A DNA stretch of 64,000 nt. Source: an uncultured Pirellulales bacterium. GTDB taxonomy: Bacteria; Planctomycetota; Planctomycetia; Pirellulales; Thermoguttaceae. Location of the stretch: positions 1-64,000 of the forward strand of contig CALLPE010000029.1 in the NCBI GenBank assembly GCA_938015445.1, written 5' to 3'. The notes under the pieces were generated by a model, which was not told where the DNA came from, searched no databases, and saw only the letters and a list, made by a program, of their open reading frames with translations. The position numbers were made by a program, and so were the translations under genes. This document shows, one piece after another, positions 33,535 to 43,011 of this stretch; position 1 is the stretch's first letter; the number at the start of each line of letters is the position of its first letter.

Positions 33535-34716
33535 ATGAAAATCTGCCTCTACACCGAAACTTCGCTGCCCGAACTTGGCGGACAAGCCCTGGCAGTCGAC
33601 GCCCTGGCCCGGCGACTTTTGGAGCTGGGACATCAGCCGGTAGTACTGGCCCCGCGCAAGCGCCAGTTTTCCCGACAGGAGCCGCCGCAGACGCCCTATC
33701 CATTGGTTTATCACCCCCGAATTTACTCGACGCGATGGTTTGTGCGCTATCACGGGCTGTGGCTTTGGCGGTTGCACCGGCGGTGGCAGTTCGACATCGT
33801 ACATTGCCACAGCACCTATCCCAACGGATACATTGCTGCTGCATGCCGTGAGCTGACAGACGTTCCCCTGGTGATAACCAGCCACGGCAGCGATTTGGAC
33901 GCTTTGAGCTTGTTGATGCGCAAACCGCAATTGCGTCCGCGATACGTGCAGGCGCTGCGCAGCGCGCGAGCCGTAATAGCGATCAGCCGCGCTACCAAAA
34001 AGTTGCTGCTACAGATATACCCGCGCGCCAAAATCGTTCATATTCCCAACGGTGTCGATGTCGGGTTGCTTGGAACAACGCTTCCGCGGCCGATCGGACT
34101 ACCCGTGGCACTCCAGCCCAACCAATACTTGCTGTTCATGGGCCGCCTGACCCATCGTAAAGGGGCCGACCTACTGCTCGCCGCCTTCGCCGAGACCGCC
34201 GGCCAGCACCATCTGGCGCTGGCCATTGCGGGCCAAGGTCCCGATGAACAGCAACTACGATCGCAAGCCATTAGACTTGGGGTAGCCAGTCGAGTCCACT
34301 TTCTGGGCCGCGTCGATGGCGCGCTCAAACTTTGGTTGCTCCAGAACGCGCTGTGCTGCGTGGCGCCGTCGCGCTACAGCGAGGCCTTTCCCCTGTGCGT
34401 GCTGGAGAGCTTTGCCGCCGGAAAGCCAGTGCTAGCGACGGCCATCCCGGGACTCGAAGAACTGATTCACCCAGGAGATACCGGATGGCTGGTTGCGCCC
34501 GACGATAAGTGTGCGTTGGCTTGGGGCATCAGCGAAGCGGCAGCGCAGGTTGATCGGGCCTTGGCGATGGGCAGCAACGCGCGCCGGCTTGCACAGCAGT
34601 TCGATTGGCGCAGAGTCGCTTTACGACATTTGGAAATATATTCGAGGTTGTTGGCCGAGCGAGTGGTTCTTGCCCGCGGCAAACACCCTGTGCAGCGGCG
34701 TGGGGCGTACGCATGA
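33535..34716 (+). CDS. Glycosyltransferase family 4
   Basis: A 393-aa retaining GT-B enzyme. The N-terminal domain opens KICLYTETSLPELGGQALAVDALARRLLELGH and contains FDIVHCHSTYPNGY and VITSHGSDLD. The C-terminal domain has VHIPNGVDVGLL, LFMGRLTHRKGADLLLAAFAE, AIAGQGPDEQQL and APSRYSEAFPLCVLESFAAGKPVLAT with the E-x7-E motif, then GLEELIHPGDTGWLV. It lies in the LPS cluster, 79 bases after another GT4 gene, so a role in envelope or exopolysaccharide synthesis is likely; donor and acceptor are unknown. It starts with ATG at 33535 with a weak GGA eight bases upstream. Confidence 0.9.
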   Translation: MKICLYTETSLPELGGQALAVDALARRLLELGHQPVVLAPRKRQFSRQEPPQTPYPLVYHPRIYSTRWFVRYHGLWLWRLHRRWQFDIVHCHSTYPNGYIAAACRELTDVPLVITSHGSDLDALSLLMRKPQLRPRYVQALRSARAVIAISRATKKLLLQIYPRAKIVHIPNGVDVGLLGTTLPRPIGLPVALQPNQYLLFMGRLTHRKGADLLLAAFAETAGQHHLALAIAGQGPDEQQLRSQAIRLGVASRVHFLGRVDGALKLWLLQNALCCVAPSRYSEAFPLCVLESFAAGKPVLATAIPGLEELIHPGDTGWLVAPDDKCALAWGISEAAAQVDRALAMGSNARRLAQQFDWRRVALRHLEIYSRLLAERVVLARGKHPVQRRGAYA

Positions 34717-34880
34717 GCACTTCGGCTCGAATATCCCGGCGCCGACGGCCGCGCCGAGCGGCAAGGAAAAGCCCCTCCCCACGGCTAGAAAAATAAACAA
34801 AAACCGTTGTAGTCGGCTAGGACTAACAAAGTGGAACCGTTAACTCGGCTTAGCGGCCTCCCGACTGGTGCATCGCTAGG

Positions 34881-36560
34881 ATGTCAGCACCGAAAGATGC
34901 CATGATTCGCCCCATGTGCAGTTTGCTGGGACTTTACAAGGTTCACCTCCTCCTGCTGGTGGCATGTTTGATGCCGCGGCTTTGGGTGGCGGCGCTTCAG
35001 CACACTGTGTGTCCAGACGCCGTAGAGTACCTCGAAACCGTCGAGCTGCTCCAGCGCGGCGATTACCGCCAAGGGCTGGAGTATCTGAACTTGAACGTCT
35101 ATCCGGCGGTGTTGCTGGTGCTTCACAAGTTGGCCGGACAGTGGTGGATCATTGCCGCCGGGGCATGGAGCGTGACCATGTCGGTCTTGGCGGTCTTGCC
35201 GCTGTACGGACTGCTCCGGCAACAGCTTGGAGAGCAAGCGGGCGTATCGGCGGGCTTGCTGTACGCACTTCACCCGCGATTGGCTCTGCATAGCCCCCTG
35301 ATAATACGCGACCCAACGTTCTGGTTCTTGTTTCTGCTGGCGCTTTACCTTTCCTGGCAGGCGGCAGTGCGGCCGAGCATGTTGCGTCTTGCGGCCGCCG
35401 GCCTGACGATACTAGTGGCCGTTCATACGCGCATCGAAGGGCTGCTGCTACTGATTCCCCTGGCCGTATGGAACTGGCGGCTAGTGTGGCCCAGCCCGGT
35501 GTGGCGCAAAAGATTGCTTTGGGGGGCTGCCGCAGCGCTGGCTTTGACGGTTGCCAGCACCGTCTTGGTGAATACTGTGTTTTTGCAGTCGCACGAGCGT
35601 TGGGAGGTCGTTGGTTGGCGTCACGCCGAGGACTTGTGGCGCAGAGTGTTCTCCCCCATGCTCCTGGGAGAGCACGACGCCGTGGCACAGCCCAGACTGC
35701 ATGCGGCCAGCGTCGAGCAAATCGACTTCGGGCTGGCTTTCATCCCCGAGAGCAAGACCAACCGCCGGCTGATAACGCGGTTCGTCAAAACCTTCACTTA
35801 TGTGTACGGGGTGCTGGTGTTGGCGGGCATCTGGAGGTTACGGCGCCAGTTGTCGCGAATCGACCTTTTACCGTATTACATAGTGGCCGCGGCGGCCTTC
35901 GTCGGCGTGTGGCTGAAATACAACATCGCCCCCATCGACCAGCGTTACTTCTTTCCCATCTTGTTCGTCTCGTTTGCCGGATTGTCGCTGGGCGCGATCC
36001 AATGGGCCGAGTGGATCGGCCGCGCTGCCGCCAAACTGCGGACAAGCGATGCCAACGCCAGGGCAGTGGGTCTTGCAGCGGTGTTGCTGACGGTGATAGC
36101 ATCCGGTTTGATCGACGGCGTCCGCGTTGCCCGGCCTACCCTGGCCGCTTGGCGCGAACAGGCCGAACTGGGAACCTGGATTGCACAGCGATTCGGCCCG
36201 GGCAGAACCATCACCACCAACAACGAGGAAAGCCGCTTGTTGGTGTATTATGCGTGCGGGCGTATCTCGTGGATCGCCGATCAGTACGTTGAGTCGCTCG
36301 AGGCTGCGGCAGCCGCCGATCGCGGCACTCTGCCCGAAGTGGTCGTCCTTTGGCCGCAAGAGCATCGTCCCGATGCAGCGGCGGTGGCCGAAAACATCCT
36401 GCGTGTGCGCGAGGCACTTGGGTACAGGCAAGTGCCCGGCGAGCAAATCCCCGCCCAATACCGCCATCTGACCGTGTTGGTCCAGCAAGAATTTGTGGTC
36501 GGCACAGACGCCGCCTCGCCCCAGCCGATAGCCGCGTCATCTCCCGTTGCAAGACACTGA
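34881..36560 (+). CDS. Polytopic membrane glycosyltransferase, GT39/ArnT-like
   Basis: A 559-aa integral membrane protein with about ten hydrophobic segments (for example LYKVHLLLLVACLMPRL, WFLFLLALYLSWQA, LLLLIPLAVWNW and YVYGVLVLAGIW). The first extracytoplasmic loop has the signature CPDAVEYLETVELLQRGDYRQGLEYL, with the acidic residue typical of GT-C enzymes such as ArnT and the dolichyl-phosphate-mannose group. Such enzymes move sugars from polyprenyl-phosphate carriers on the periplasmic side. A soluble C-terminal region (about 400-540) has a Rossmann-like feel (GLIDGVRVARPTLAAWREQ). It is last of the plus-strand envelope cluster. The start is uncertain: ATG at 34881 or 34902. Confidence 0.8.
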   Translation: MSAPKDAMIRPMCSLLGLYKVHLLLLVACLMPRLWVAALQHTVCPDAVEYLETVELLQRGDYRQGLEYLNLNVYPAVLLVLHKLAGQWWIIAAGAWSVTMSVLAVLPLYGLLRQQLGEQAGVSAGLLYALHPRLALHSPLIIRDPTFWFLFLLALYLSWQAAVRPSMLRLAAAGLTILVAVHTRIEGLLLLIPLAVWNWRLVWPSPVWRKRLLWGAAAALALTVASTVLVNTVFLQSHERWEVVGWRHAEDLWRRVFSPMLLGEHDAVAQPRLHAASVEQIDFGLAFIPESKTNRRLITRFVKTFTYVYGVLVLAGIWRLRRQLSRIDLLPYYIVAAAAFVGVWLKYNIAPIDQRYFFPILFVSFAGLSLGAIQWAEWIGRAAAKLRTSDANARAVGLAAVLLTVIASGLIDGVRVARPTLAAWREQAELGTWIAQRFGPGRTITTNNEESRLLVYYACGRISWIADQYVESLEAAAAADRGTLPEVVVLWPQEHRPDAAAVAENILRVREALGYRQVPGEQIPAQYRHLTVLVQQEFVVGTDAASPQPIAASSPVARH

Positions 36561-36675
36561 CAAGGCGACGGCAAAATCCCGCATTCCGCAGCAGCATTAT
36601 GAGGGCAGCCGGGCCCCCAGAGCTATCCTGCCTTCCACCGGGGTGCCAGCCGTGTCCCCGTCGGCTACTGCCCGT

Positions 36676-38805
36676 TTAGCGCATCTTCATCTGTGGTCGC
36701 TTGACGGTCTTGGGCAGCGCGACCCATTCGGCAGGGCCGACCAATCCGACGCGGCTGACGTCGATCGGCTTGAAGCCCAGCTCGAGCGCCGGCGAGTCCT
36801 CGCGCAGCCGGAAGTCGTAGTTATCGGCATCCACGAACTTCGGGTCGGCGATGATGCTGTGGCGGTCGTGCCCGCGCTGTTGCCACTGGGCGAAGGTCAG
36901 ATTGCCGGGGAAGGTCGGCTGGCGGCCGTCGGCCCGCCAGTAGCAGTTGTGATCCATGAAGAACTTGTCGTTGCTCCAGTTACCGCCCAGTAGCTCGCCC
37001 TGTTTGTAGTACACGATGTTCCGCTCGAAGCTGAACGAGCGGTGCTCTTCCTGCCGGCTGCGGCGGAGCTGCCCAAAGGTGTGCGAGAAGGCCAGGATGT
37101 TGTTCCGCACGATGTTTTCCCGGCCGTAATGCTGGTGGAAGCAGCCGTCTTTAACGTGGTACACCACGTTGTTTTCCAGCACGATGCCGGTGCTGCCTTC
37201 GTCGGTGTACAGTCCCCAGCCACCGTAGCTGAACGCCCAAATGTGATGGATGACGTTGTTTGCTATGCGGGTGCCGGGGGAAACTCCCAGGCAGTACACG
37301 CCGCCCATGTCGCTCAGTTGTCCCCAGCCCAGATGATGGATGTGGTTGAACTCGATCAGGTTGTGGTTGGCTTCCGAGGGGGCGTAACCCCAAGTCCAGC
37401 CCACCGAAACGCCGGTGTAATGAAAATCGCAAATCTCGTTGTGATGTACCTTGTTGTGCGATGTTTTGCCAATCCACACGCCCACCCCAGCGTGGAAAAC
37501 CTTTCCGCCGTCGTGGATGAAGCAGTTGAATAGTTCGTTGCGTTGGGCTAGTTGTTCGGGCTGTTTGGGCAAGGCGGTTTCGCCCAATCGGACTCCCCCG
37601 GCGCCCAAGTCGTGGATGTGGCACTGTACCACCCGGTTGTTCTGACAGCCGCCAGCCAGCCACAGCCCATAGCCACCGGTGTGCGCTATCTCGCACCGTT
37701 GGAATGTGCAGTTTCGTGCTCCCCGGGCGAAGACCGCCGCCGTATTGAGGAAAGCGGCCGCTTGGGCGTCGAATTGCCCGGACGGCGGTAGCACCCAATC
37801 GGTGTGCTGGAAAGAAAGCCCTTCGAAGATCAAATGCTCGACGAACTTGCCCGACTCCGGCTCGCCCTCCAGCCGCAACAGGTGTTCCAATAGGGGAGCG
37901 ACTACCTCGGCCGTGGACATGTCTTCGCCGGGCCGCGGCAAGTAGGATAGCGTGTTTGTAGTGCTATCCAGATACCATTCGCCAGGAGCATCCAGCGCTT
38001 CGCGCACATATTCCACGTAAAAGCGCTCGTCTTTGCCCCACCAGCCCATCGGCCACGCGCTAGGATGAACCAGGCGGACGATCTTCTCCTGCTGGTCGAT
38101 TTGCTGTATGCGGTGCCGCGAGGTGGTCCAGCAGTGATAATAGACCACCACCACATCGTCGAGGTTGTACCAGGGCTTGATCTGCTCGTCAGCGAAACGG
38201 AAGGAGCTGCGGTTCTTTACATCGCGCCGGGCAGCTTGATCGCGCTTGTACTGCTCGCCAGGACCGCTGGAAAAATACCAGTCGTCGTTGGGAATGCGCG
38301 CCGGAATGCACCGCCGACCATTCACATACAGTGAGCGGAACATCGGCCGCTGTTGCTTGACGGGCGGGACCTGGGCGGTCCACAGCTCGGTTGGCGCTTT
38401 TTGCCAACCGGTAATCGCAATCCCGCCGCTAAAAACCGGCGTCTCGCCCGGGTAGGCCGCGTAGGTTATAGGACCATCGACCGTGCCGGAGTCCTCCGGG
38501 CGGAAAATCAGCGGCTCGCTCAGCCTGTACACTCCGCCGCGAACCAGCACCCGGACCGGCTTCTTGCCGCCGGTTTGTGCCTTCAGTTTGGCGACCGCCC
38601 GTTGCGCGGCCGCCAGCGTGGCAAACGGGCCGTCGCGGCCATCGGCGCTAGGCTGGGCCAGTTTTCCTGAGTAGGCGTCGTTCCCATTTGGCGCGACGAA
38701 AAAATCCGCCGCCTCCGATCCCAGTTCCGCCGGTGCGCCCGTTGCGGCAAACCACGGGCATGACACAACGCAAACCATCACGAACACTACCGTTCTGTTT
38801 GACAT
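36676..38805 (-). CDS. Secreted right-handed beta-helix protein, GH141-like
   Basis: A 709-aa exported protein. It has a signal peptide (about 1-24, TVVFVMVCVVSCPWFAATGAPA) followed by FFVAPNGNDAYSGK, FATLAAAQRAVAKLK, VRVLVRGGVYRL, the opening common to GH141-type beta-helix enzymes (fucosidase or xylanase activities are known). Many short helix turns follow with Asn/His-rich motifs (NNRVVQCHIHDLG, NKVHHNEICDF, NHNLIEFNHIHHLG, NIVRNNILAFS). The carbohydrate target cannot be read, and the GH141 assignment is by resemblance of the N-terminal pattern only. AAGG lies eight bases before the ATG. It stands alone, next to a secreted aldose epimerase on the same strand. Confidence 0.78.
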   Translation of the reverse strand: MSNRTVVFVMVCVVSCPWFAATGAPAELGSEAADFFVAPNGNDAYSGKLAQPSADGRDGPFATLAAAQRAVAKLKAQTGGKKPVRVLVRGGVYRLSEPLIFRPEDSGTVDGPITYAAYPGETPVFSGGIAITGWQKAPTELWTAQVPPVKQQRPMFRSLYVNGRRCIPARIPNDDWYFSSGPGEQYKRDQAARRDVKNRSSFRFADEQIKPWYNLDDVVVVYYHCWTTSRHRIQQIDQQEKIVRLVHPSAWPMGWWGKDERFYVEYVREALDAPGEWYLDSTTNTLSYLPRPGEDMSTAEVVAPLLEHLLRLEGEPESGKFVEHLIFEGLSFQHTDWVLPPSGQFDAQAAAFLNTAAVFARGARNCTFQRCEIAHTGGYGLWLAGGCQNNRVVQCHIHDLGAGGVRLGETALPKQPEQLAQRNELFNCFIHDGGKVFHAGVGVWIGKTSHNKVHHNEICDFHYTGVSVGWTWGYAPSEANHNLIEFNHIHHLGWGQLSDMGGVYCLGVSPGTRIANNVIHHIWAFSYGGWGLYTDEGSTGIVLENNVVYHVKDGCFHQHYGRENIVRNNILAFSHTFGQLRRSRQEEHRSFSFERNIVYYKQGELLGGNWSNDKFFMDHNCYWRADGRQPTFPGNLTFAQWQQRGHDRHSIIADPKFVDADNYDFRLREDSPALELGFKPIDVSRVGLVGPAEWVALPKTVKRPQMKMR

Positions 38806-39022
38806 AGCGATTGCCTTTGCTCCTGTGGCAGTGAACGCAAAGTACCAGCCGGTTTTGCCAATGCGAGGTTACAGGTTCCCGACCGCCACTGTCGGAGTGA
38901 GCACAAAGTACGGGCCGCTTGCGTCGAGGGATGCTGGTCGGCACGCTTTGCGCCCGCTATTTCATGGCGTCGTCCGGGGCAGCGCTTGGTAAACTCGCTC
39001 TTGCGCGGCCGCTGTGGCACAG

Positions 39023-40210
39023 TCACTTGACGCTGAACTTATGGATGGTCAGCTGATAGTACTTTTGGCCGGGGCGAAGCAAAGTGGAGGGAAAATCGGG
39101 GCGGTTGGGCGAGTCGGGGAAGTGTTGACACTCCAAGCACAGTCCCCCATGGTTGCCGTAACGCAGCGATCCGTCGGGCCGTTTGACCCGCATTCCATTG
39201 GCCGTGTAAAGCTGCACGCCCGGTTCGGTCGTCCACACCTCCATTACCCGACCGCTGGTCGGCTCCGCTACCCGCGCGCACAGAGTCAACTTCTCGCCCC
39301 GCTTCTTGTTCAGCACATAGCAATGGTCGTAACCGCCGGGAACTTGGGCGATCCGCGAGCCGATCGTGTGCGGTGTGGTGAAGTCCATTGGGGTATCTTT
39401 GACCGGGGCGGGCTTGCCCTGGGGAATTTTTCCGGCATCGACCGGCAGGTAGTAATCGGCGTTGATCATCAGTTCGTGAGCCAACACGTCGCCGCTGCCA
39501 GCCCCGGCAAGGTTCCAGTAAGCGTGGTTGGTCAGATTGACGTGCGTGGGCTTGTCGGTGACGGCCACGTACTCCATTTGCAACTCGTTGCCCTGCGTGA
39601 GCCAGTAAGTCTTTGTTACGTCCAGCTTGCCCGGATAGCCCTCGTCGCCGTCGGGACTGGTGTGCGACAGCCTTACGCCCACGCGGTCGGCCTGTTCGAC
39701 CGCTTCGGCCTTCCACACGTAACGATGGAAGCCCATCTTGCCACCGTGAATGTGGTTCCGTCCGCTGTTGGCCGCAAGTTCATACTGCTGTCCGTCGATG
39801 ACAAACCGCGCATTTGCGATGCGGTTGGCATAGCGGCCCACGATACAGCCAAAAAGCGGATGCCCGGCCAAGTACTGCTCCAAATTGTCCAAGTGCAAGG
39901 TGATGTTCGCCGTATTGCCGTGCTGGTCGGGAGCGTGCAGGCCGATGAGCATCGCCCCGTAGTTGATCACCTCGGCCTTCAAACCGTGCGAATTGGTCAG
40001 CGTGTACAGTTCGACCGGGGTGCCGTCGGGCATTTTTCCGTAAGGCTGTCTGGTGATGCTCAGCCCCTTTGTGGTTTCGGCCGCCGCCAGCTTTCCCGCG
40101 GAACCGGTCGCCACGGCTAAATTGCTGAAGCTCAAGATGTACACCGCCGCCACCCACGCCGCCCGCCAAACAATCGTCCACCGCACACAACAACGGTCGC
40201 TTGCTGCCAT
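39023..40210 (-). CDS. galM: Exported aldose 1-epimerase (galactose mutarotase)
   Basis: Interconverts alpha and beta anomers of aldoses. The 395-aa protein is longer than usual because of an N-terminal signal segment (about 13-38, IVWRAAWVAAVYILSFSNLAVA), so it should act outside the cytoplasm. Conserved elements are GRYANRIANARF, NHIHGGKMGFHRYVW with the first catalytic His, THVNLTNHAYWNLAG with the second His, DHCYVL, GVQLYTANG, and CLECQHFPDSPNRPDFPSTLL with the catalytic Glu. GGAGC lies seven bases before the ATG at 40210. Its neighbours suggest use of plant or algal sugars. Confidence 0.92.
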   Translation of the reverse strand: MAASDRCCVRWTIVWRAAWVAAVYILSFSNLAVATGSAGKLAAAETTKGLSITRQPYGKMPDGTPVELYTLTNSHGLKAEVINYGAMLIGLHAPDQHGNTANITLHLDNLEQYLAGHPLFGCIVGRYANRIANARFVIDGQQYELAANSGRNHIHGGKMGFHRYVWKAEAVEQADRVGVRLSHTSPDGDEGYPGKLDVTKTYWLTQGNELQMEYVAVTDKPTHVNLTNHAYWNLAGAGSGDVLAHELMINADYYLPVDAGKIPQGKPAPVKDTPMDFTTPHTIGSRIAQVPGGYDHCYVLNKKRGEKLTLCARVAEPTSGRVMEVWTTEPGVQLYTANGMRVKRPDGSLRYGNHGGLCLECQHFPDSPNRPDFPSTLLRPGQKYYQLTIHKFSVK

Positions 40211-40424
40211 GACTTATGCTCCACGCGCCAAACACGGCCCCAATCCGGTTCTCGAAGAAACCACCCAGAGACCAAGGCTCAAAGATGTTTCTGGCCAGCG
40301 GATATGCATGCGTCCTGCAATGTACGCTAATGGTCTGCCTGTACCAACGCGGCTGATAAATGTCGCCGATACCACCCACCGACAGCGCTGTTTCCCAGCC
40401 AGTCGCGCAAGACTTCCTCTTCGC

Positions 40425-41759
40425 TCAAACCTTCTCTGGCAACTGGTACGGCTTTCGCCGCGGACGATCCAAGAAGGCGTTGGCTTCCGGATCGTCGATG
40501 AACTGCTCCTTCGTTGGGTCCCAGCGCAGTTTGCGGCCCAACCAGCGGGCGATGTTCCCCAGGTGGCAGACCGTGGCCGAGCGGTGGCCGATTTCCACGT
40601 CTGCTACCGGTCGGGTACGCAGCCGCACGCACTCCAGCCAGTTAAGCATGTGATTATCGCTGCGGTACAGACGGATTTCGTCGTCTTTGATCGGCTCCTT
40701 GGCGATTTCTTCCGGTTGAGAAACTACCTTGGCGCGGTCGATGCTGATGGTTCCTTTTTCGCCGATAAACGTGGCCCCGCCGGCAGGCCCGTTGCCAAGC
40801 TCCATAACGATGTCGCCGGGATATTTGAAGAACACTTTCGGTTTGCTGCAAATCGCGTCGCCGCGCGACTTGGACTCAGGCTCGGTATAGGTGGGCGGGT
40901 TGAACTTATCGCCTTCGGTCCACACCTCTATCGGTCCGCTTTCGTCCATTCCCAAGGCCCACTGTACTTGATCTAGTCCGTGCGAACCCCAGCCGGTCAT
41001 CTCCCCGCCGGAAAACGGCCTGAAACTGATCCATCCTGGCTTGGCACGCGGCAGATACAAGTCTTGGTTGAACGCTACAGGCTCGACCGGTCCGCACCAC
41101 AAGTCCCAGTCCAGGCCGTCCGGCACAACCTGGGCCGGCAAGCCGCATTCCCAGGGGCTTGGGTAGTTGTGGGCGATTACCCGAATGATCTTGCCGATCC
41201 GCCCGTTGCGCACCAGCTCGCAACCGTAGCGGTTGATAGGGTTGGAACGCTGCTGGCTGCCGGTCTGGAGTACCCGGTTGTACTTACGCACCGCCTCTAC
41301 GATGAGCCGCCCTTCGCGAATGGTCAGCGTCAGCGGCTTCTCGGCGTAAATGTCTTTGCCGGCCTGGGCACAATGGATGCACACCAGAGCACGCCAGTGG
41401 TCCGGCGTGGCGGTGACCACTGCGTCCACGTCCTTGCGCTCCAGAAGTTTGCGGTAGTCTTGATAGGCTTCGATTTTGTACCGGGCGGCTACTTGCCGGG
41501 CGGTGTTGATGTTCACGTCGGCCACGGCCACCGCTCGACAGTACTTCGATGCGGCCGCGCTGCCGAAAACGCCGCTGCCCTGCCGGCCGACTCCAATGCC
41601 CGCAATCCCGATCCGGTCATTGGCCCCCAAACGCTCCTCCCCGGCCAACACCACAGAAGGCACATAATACGGCACACAATACGGGACTGCAAAAGCGCCC
41701 GCGGCAGTAACTGCCTGTTTGAGAAAATTGCGGCGGTTGGTGGTGTGTGTCGGGAACAT
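40425..41759 (-). CDS. Tat-exported Gfo/Idh/MocA family oxidoreductase
   Basis: A 444-aa NAD(P)-dependent oxidoreductase predicted to be exported folded by the Tat system: NRRNFLKQAVTAAGAFA at the N-terminus is a twin-arginine signal. The Rossmann part reads RIGIAGIGVGRQGSGVFG, then AVADVN, DVDAVVTATPDHWRALVCIHCAQAGKDIYAEKPLTLTI with the EKP motif of the family. The C-terminal domain (GGEMTGWGSHGLDQVQWALG, with the H-x3-Q motif) is the substrate-binding sheet. Periplasmic sugar oxidoreductases of this kind are abundant in planctomycetes. GGAGG lies about seven bases before the ATG at 41759. The frame runs to 42062 without relevance. Confidence 0.92.
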   Translation of the reverse strand: MFPTHTTNRRNFLKQAVTAAGAFAVPYCVPYYVPSVVLAGEERLGANDRIGIAGIGVGRQGSGVFGSAAASKYCRAVAVADVNINTARQVAARYKIEAYQDYRKLLERKDVDAVVTATPDHWRALVCIHCAQAGKDIYAEKPLTLTIREGRLIVEAVRKYNRVLQTGSQQRSNPINRYGCELVRNGRIGKIIRVIAHNYPSPWECGLPAQVVPDGLDWDLWCGPVEPVAFNQDLYLPRAKPGWISFRPFSGGEMTGWGSHGLDQVQWALGMDESGPIEVWTEGDKFNPPTYTEPESKSRGDAICSKPKVFFKYPGDIVMELGNGPAGGATFIGEKGTISIDRAKVVSQPEEIAKEPIKDDEIRLYRSDNHMLNWLECVRLRTRPVADVEIGHRSATVCHLGNIARWLGRKLRWDPTKEQFIDDPEANAFLDRPRRKPYQLPEKV

Positions 41760-42100
41760 CAGGGAACCTCCAAATGGGCAAGGCAATATCAGCGATTTCT
41801 GACGGTGGGTTGTTTGGTGCGGAAAAAAACGCCCCGCTGTTTGGTGATTTCGGGAACTTACCGATTTGCGGAGCAATTGCGCGCCGTAGCTCGCGCTTTG
41901 CGCTGCGCGCGGTTGTCCTTCGTTCAACGCTTCGTGCTGGTTACTGATGCATTTCTTGTTCAACGCACGCCAGATGTGCCGGCTAGAAGGCGCACTGGCT
42001 GACGCTTCTGGATTCCTCATTCGTTCCAGAATGCGCCGCTGGGGCTTTGGGCTTGTCACCAACGTTCAGTAACATAGCGTTTGCCAAAAACGTACCGTGG
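41760..42100. other. Intergenic region, no gene seen
   Basis: The phrase gttgtttggtgcgg / gctgtttggtgatt occurs twice near 41808-41850. No gene, promoter or RNA was recognised. Confidence 0.45.
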
Positions 42101-42727
42101 TCAATCGGGCAGCGGTTTTACCTTGATGTTCTTGAAGCACACGCGGCTTCCAGGATCGTGTGCTTGCAAGGCGAAGGTACCGCTGGAAAGCCTGCGGTCG
42201 CCCTTAACGTCGTCCGGCTCGGTGTAATCAACAATCACTTTTCCGTTGACCTTGGTGATGATCCGCTTGCCCTGGACGATGATCTCCTGGGTGTACCACT
42301 CGTTGTCCTTAGCCGGGGCTTCGTAAACGTCCTTGACGGCGTATAGCCCGCTGCTCTTTTTCGGATCGCTGTGCGTCTGGTTGACCTGCACTTCGTAGCC
42401 TTTGCGGGGCCAGCCGCTCTCCTGATATTGAGTGTGAAAATAAATGCCCGAATTGGCCTTCGGCGCCGTCATCACCTCGGCCTTGAAGTGGAAGTTCTTG
42501 AAGTTGGCCTTGTTCACCTCGCCGGCATAGAACAAGTGGGCCACCGGGCCGTGGGCGACGATCATCCCGTTTTCCACTTTGAAGGAAGAGGCGTTCTGCC
42601 CGACCTTCCAACCGTCGAGCGTTTTGCCGTCGAACAGGCTGTAGAATCCGTCTTCGTCCGGCTCCGCGGCAGCGGAGCAGACGCCTGCCGTCAACACAAC
42701 AAGCAACAGGAAGAGAAAGCGTTTCAT
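42101..42727 (-). CDS. Secreted DUF1080 (3-keto-disaccharide hydrolase-like) protein
   Basis: A 208-aa exported protein of the DUF1080 family, some of which hydrolyse 3-keto-glycosides after oxidation by Gfo/Idh enzymes. The signal peptide is KRFLFLLLVVLTAGVCSAAA. The single concanavalin-like domain shows GFYSLFDGKTLDGWKVG, FHFKAEVMTAPKANSGIYFHTQ, WPRKGYEVQVNQTH, WYTQEIIVQGKRIITKVNGKVIVDYTE and the ending GTFALQAHDPGSRVCFKNIKVKPL. GAGGA lies nine bases before the ATG. It is next to a Tat Gfo/Idh protein on the same strand and an MFS transporter on the other, a pairing that fits 3-keto sugar breakdown. Confidence 0.9.
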   Translation of the reverse strand: MKRFLFLLLVVLTAGVCSAAAEPDEDGFYSLFDGKTLDGWKVGQNASSFKVENGMIVAHGPVAHLFYAGEVNKANFKNFHFKAEVMTAPKANSGIYFHTQYQESGWPRKGYEVQVNQTHSDPKKSSGLYAVKDVYEAPAKDNEWYTQEIIVQGKRIITKVNGKVIVDYTEPDDVKGDRRLSSGTFALQAHDPGSRVCFKNIKVKPLPD

Positions 42728-42901
42728 GGCAACTAATCCTCTTTGTTGGGTGGCGCGCATTGGGTGGGGCCGATACACCGCTCCTTTATGGTAATGCACG
42801 GCGACTGCGTTTCAAGTGGCTTTTCAACAACAACCGGCTGGTTTACAATCGACGCTTCACCAAACAGACAACTTTACCAACTGGGGTTCGCCGAACAACC
42901 G

Positions 42902-42935
42902 ACTGTACAATCTGCGCTACTGTACAACCTGCGCT
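42902..42935. repeat. 17-bp tandem duplication
   Basis: actgtacaatctgcgct (42902-42918) is followed directly by actgtacaacctgcgct (42919-42935), one mismatch. A shorter duplication of actcctgtgccca follows at 42955-42981. Both lie in the leader of the MFS gene. Confidence 0.85.
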
Positions 42936-43011
42936 TCGGAAAACAACCAACGGCACTCCTGTGCCCAACTCCTGTGCCCAGGCGAGTGAACCGCCCAGCG
43001 GAGAATGCGCG

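Noticed and set aside
42760-43011. N-terminal extension of the MFS transporter
   Set aside because: The extension reads through tandem repeats, is not hydrophobic, and the ATG at 43012 has GGAGA.
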